Shown in pieces: positions 13,881 to 14,292 of a stretch of 14,292 nucleotides of DNA. The DNA is from Paracoccaceae bacterium. Lineage in GTDB: Bacteria > Pseudomonadota > Alphaproteobacteria > Rhodobacterales > Rhodobacteraceae. The notes below the pieces were generated by a model. The model saw only the letters and a program-made list of their open reading frames with translations. It searched no databases and was not told where the DNA came from. Position 1 is the stretch's first letter, and every line of letters starts with the position of its first letter. The position numbers and the translations under genes were made by a program. The stretch is taken from the NCBI GenBank assembly GCA_016765235.1, contig JAESQH010000206.1, positions 1-14,292 on the forward strand, given 5' to 3'.

Positions 13881-14292
13881 TCAGCCCGGTTGTGCCGTCA
13901 TGATTCCCATACCGGTCAGCCATTCATCAATGACTTCGTAAAACAGCACATCTGCTTTGTAATCAGGACCCATTGCAGCCAGCGCCGCGACCCAGGCGCG
14001 AACCTCGTGGCCGCCGCGCCCACCAGTTGCCGTTAGGTCGGCGTCGGACATTTCATCTAGCACCGATGTGTTGCCGGACTTGAACGCATCCAGCAGCATA
14101 TTATCCCAATCCGGGTTCAGAGGCAGCAGTTTTGAGGTGCCGTCAACGATTTTTGCCCCCTCGCCCACAACTGAATTCTGACGGGTCATTCTCTGATTGT
14201 GGCCAACCGCCCCCCCTTCGATCAACCGCTGGCGCACCAGCGGCGGGGCCGTGGCCAGCGACGGGATTGGCGGATCATGCGACAACCCGCCC
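13881..14292 (-). CDS. Extradiol ring-cleavage dioxygenase (class III, MhpB-like), C-terminal part
   Basis: The frame is open to the right edge, so the gene begins beyond the window. About 137 C-terminal residues are visible, starting GGLSHDPPIPSLATAPP, the block that in MhpB-type (LigB superfamily) enzymes carries a conserved active-site His. It continues with DWDNMLLDAFKSGN, a GGRGGHEVRAWVAALAAMG segment and a DEWLTGMGI end, all familiar from 2,3-dihydroxyphenylpropionate 1,2-dioxygenases. The N-terminal iron ligands are outside the window. It is the first visible gene of the operon and opens the catechol ring for the hydrolase. The 84-bp gap to the next gene is A/T-rich and holds a 5-bp stem (13831-13835 with 13843-13847); no terminator is evident. 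Confidence 0.88.
   Translation of the reverse strand, partial: GGLSHDPPIPSLATAPPLVRQRLIEGGAVGHNQRMTRQNSVVGEGAKIVDGTSKLLPLNPDWDNMLLDAFKSGNTSVLDEMSDADLTATGGRGGHEVRAWVAALAAMGPDYKADVLFYEVIDEWLTGMGIMTAQPG

Overview
The window looks like chromosomal DNA of an alphaproteobacterium, most likely a marine Rhodobacterales (Roseobacter-type) strain. That placement is an inference from moderate GC, codon use and gene style; there is no rRNA or other phylogenetic marker here. I see no tRNA, rRNA or CRISPR array.

Layout. (1) 1-1626, plus strand: the C-terminal part of a multi-pass membrane protein, then a LysR-type regulator that has lost its normal 5' end. (2) 1627-2909: a gene-poor stretch, then a clear cobalamin (B12) riboswitch (about 1929-2114) leading into a CbiM-type cobalt ECF transporter membrane subunit (2229-2909). 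(3) 2912-7068: a complete but decayed Tn7/Tn5053-like transposon of the TniA-TniB-TniQ class with both ends recognisable. It starts 5 bp after the cbiM stop codon and carries no cargo. Its DDE transposase gene tniA has two frameshifts, one just before the catalytic Glu. Its ATPase gene tniB has lost the Walker A segment. TniQ appears to lack one zinc ligand. A 550-bp IS200/IS605-family element has split one of the transposase-binding repeats in the right end. (4) 7066-7947, plus strand: a short intergenic stretch, then a short-chain dehydrogenase whose YxxxK motif has Ser in place of Lys. (5) 8069-14292, minus strand: a tightly packed aromatic meta-cleavage operon running off the right edge. 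In transcription order it encodes a class III extradiol dioxygenase (partial), an HpaB-type FADH2-dependent hydroxylase, a C-C bond alpha/beta hydrolase, a flavin reductase, a 2-hydroxypentadienoate hydratase, an acylating acetaldehyde dehydrogenase and a 4-hydroxy-2-oxovalerate aldolase.

How the genes work together. The reductase supplies reduced flavin to the hydroxylase, which converts a phenolic compound to a catechol. The dioxygenase opens the ring, the hydrolase splits the ring-fission product into a carboxylic acid and 2-hydroxypenta-2,4-dienoate, and hydratase, aldolase and acetaldehyde dehydrogenase finish to pyruvate and acetyl-CoA. This is an Mhp-like lower pathway in which a two-component HpaB/HpaC-type system stands where Mhp clusters have the single-component MhpA. 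The true substrate cannot be read from the sequence.

The most unusual material is the transposon fossil. Its ends contain about 18-bp repeats spaced apart on the left and at an exact 20-bp period on the right, and each end also contains a perfect DnaA-box nonamer. The IS insertion can be undone on paper to restore an intact binding repeat.
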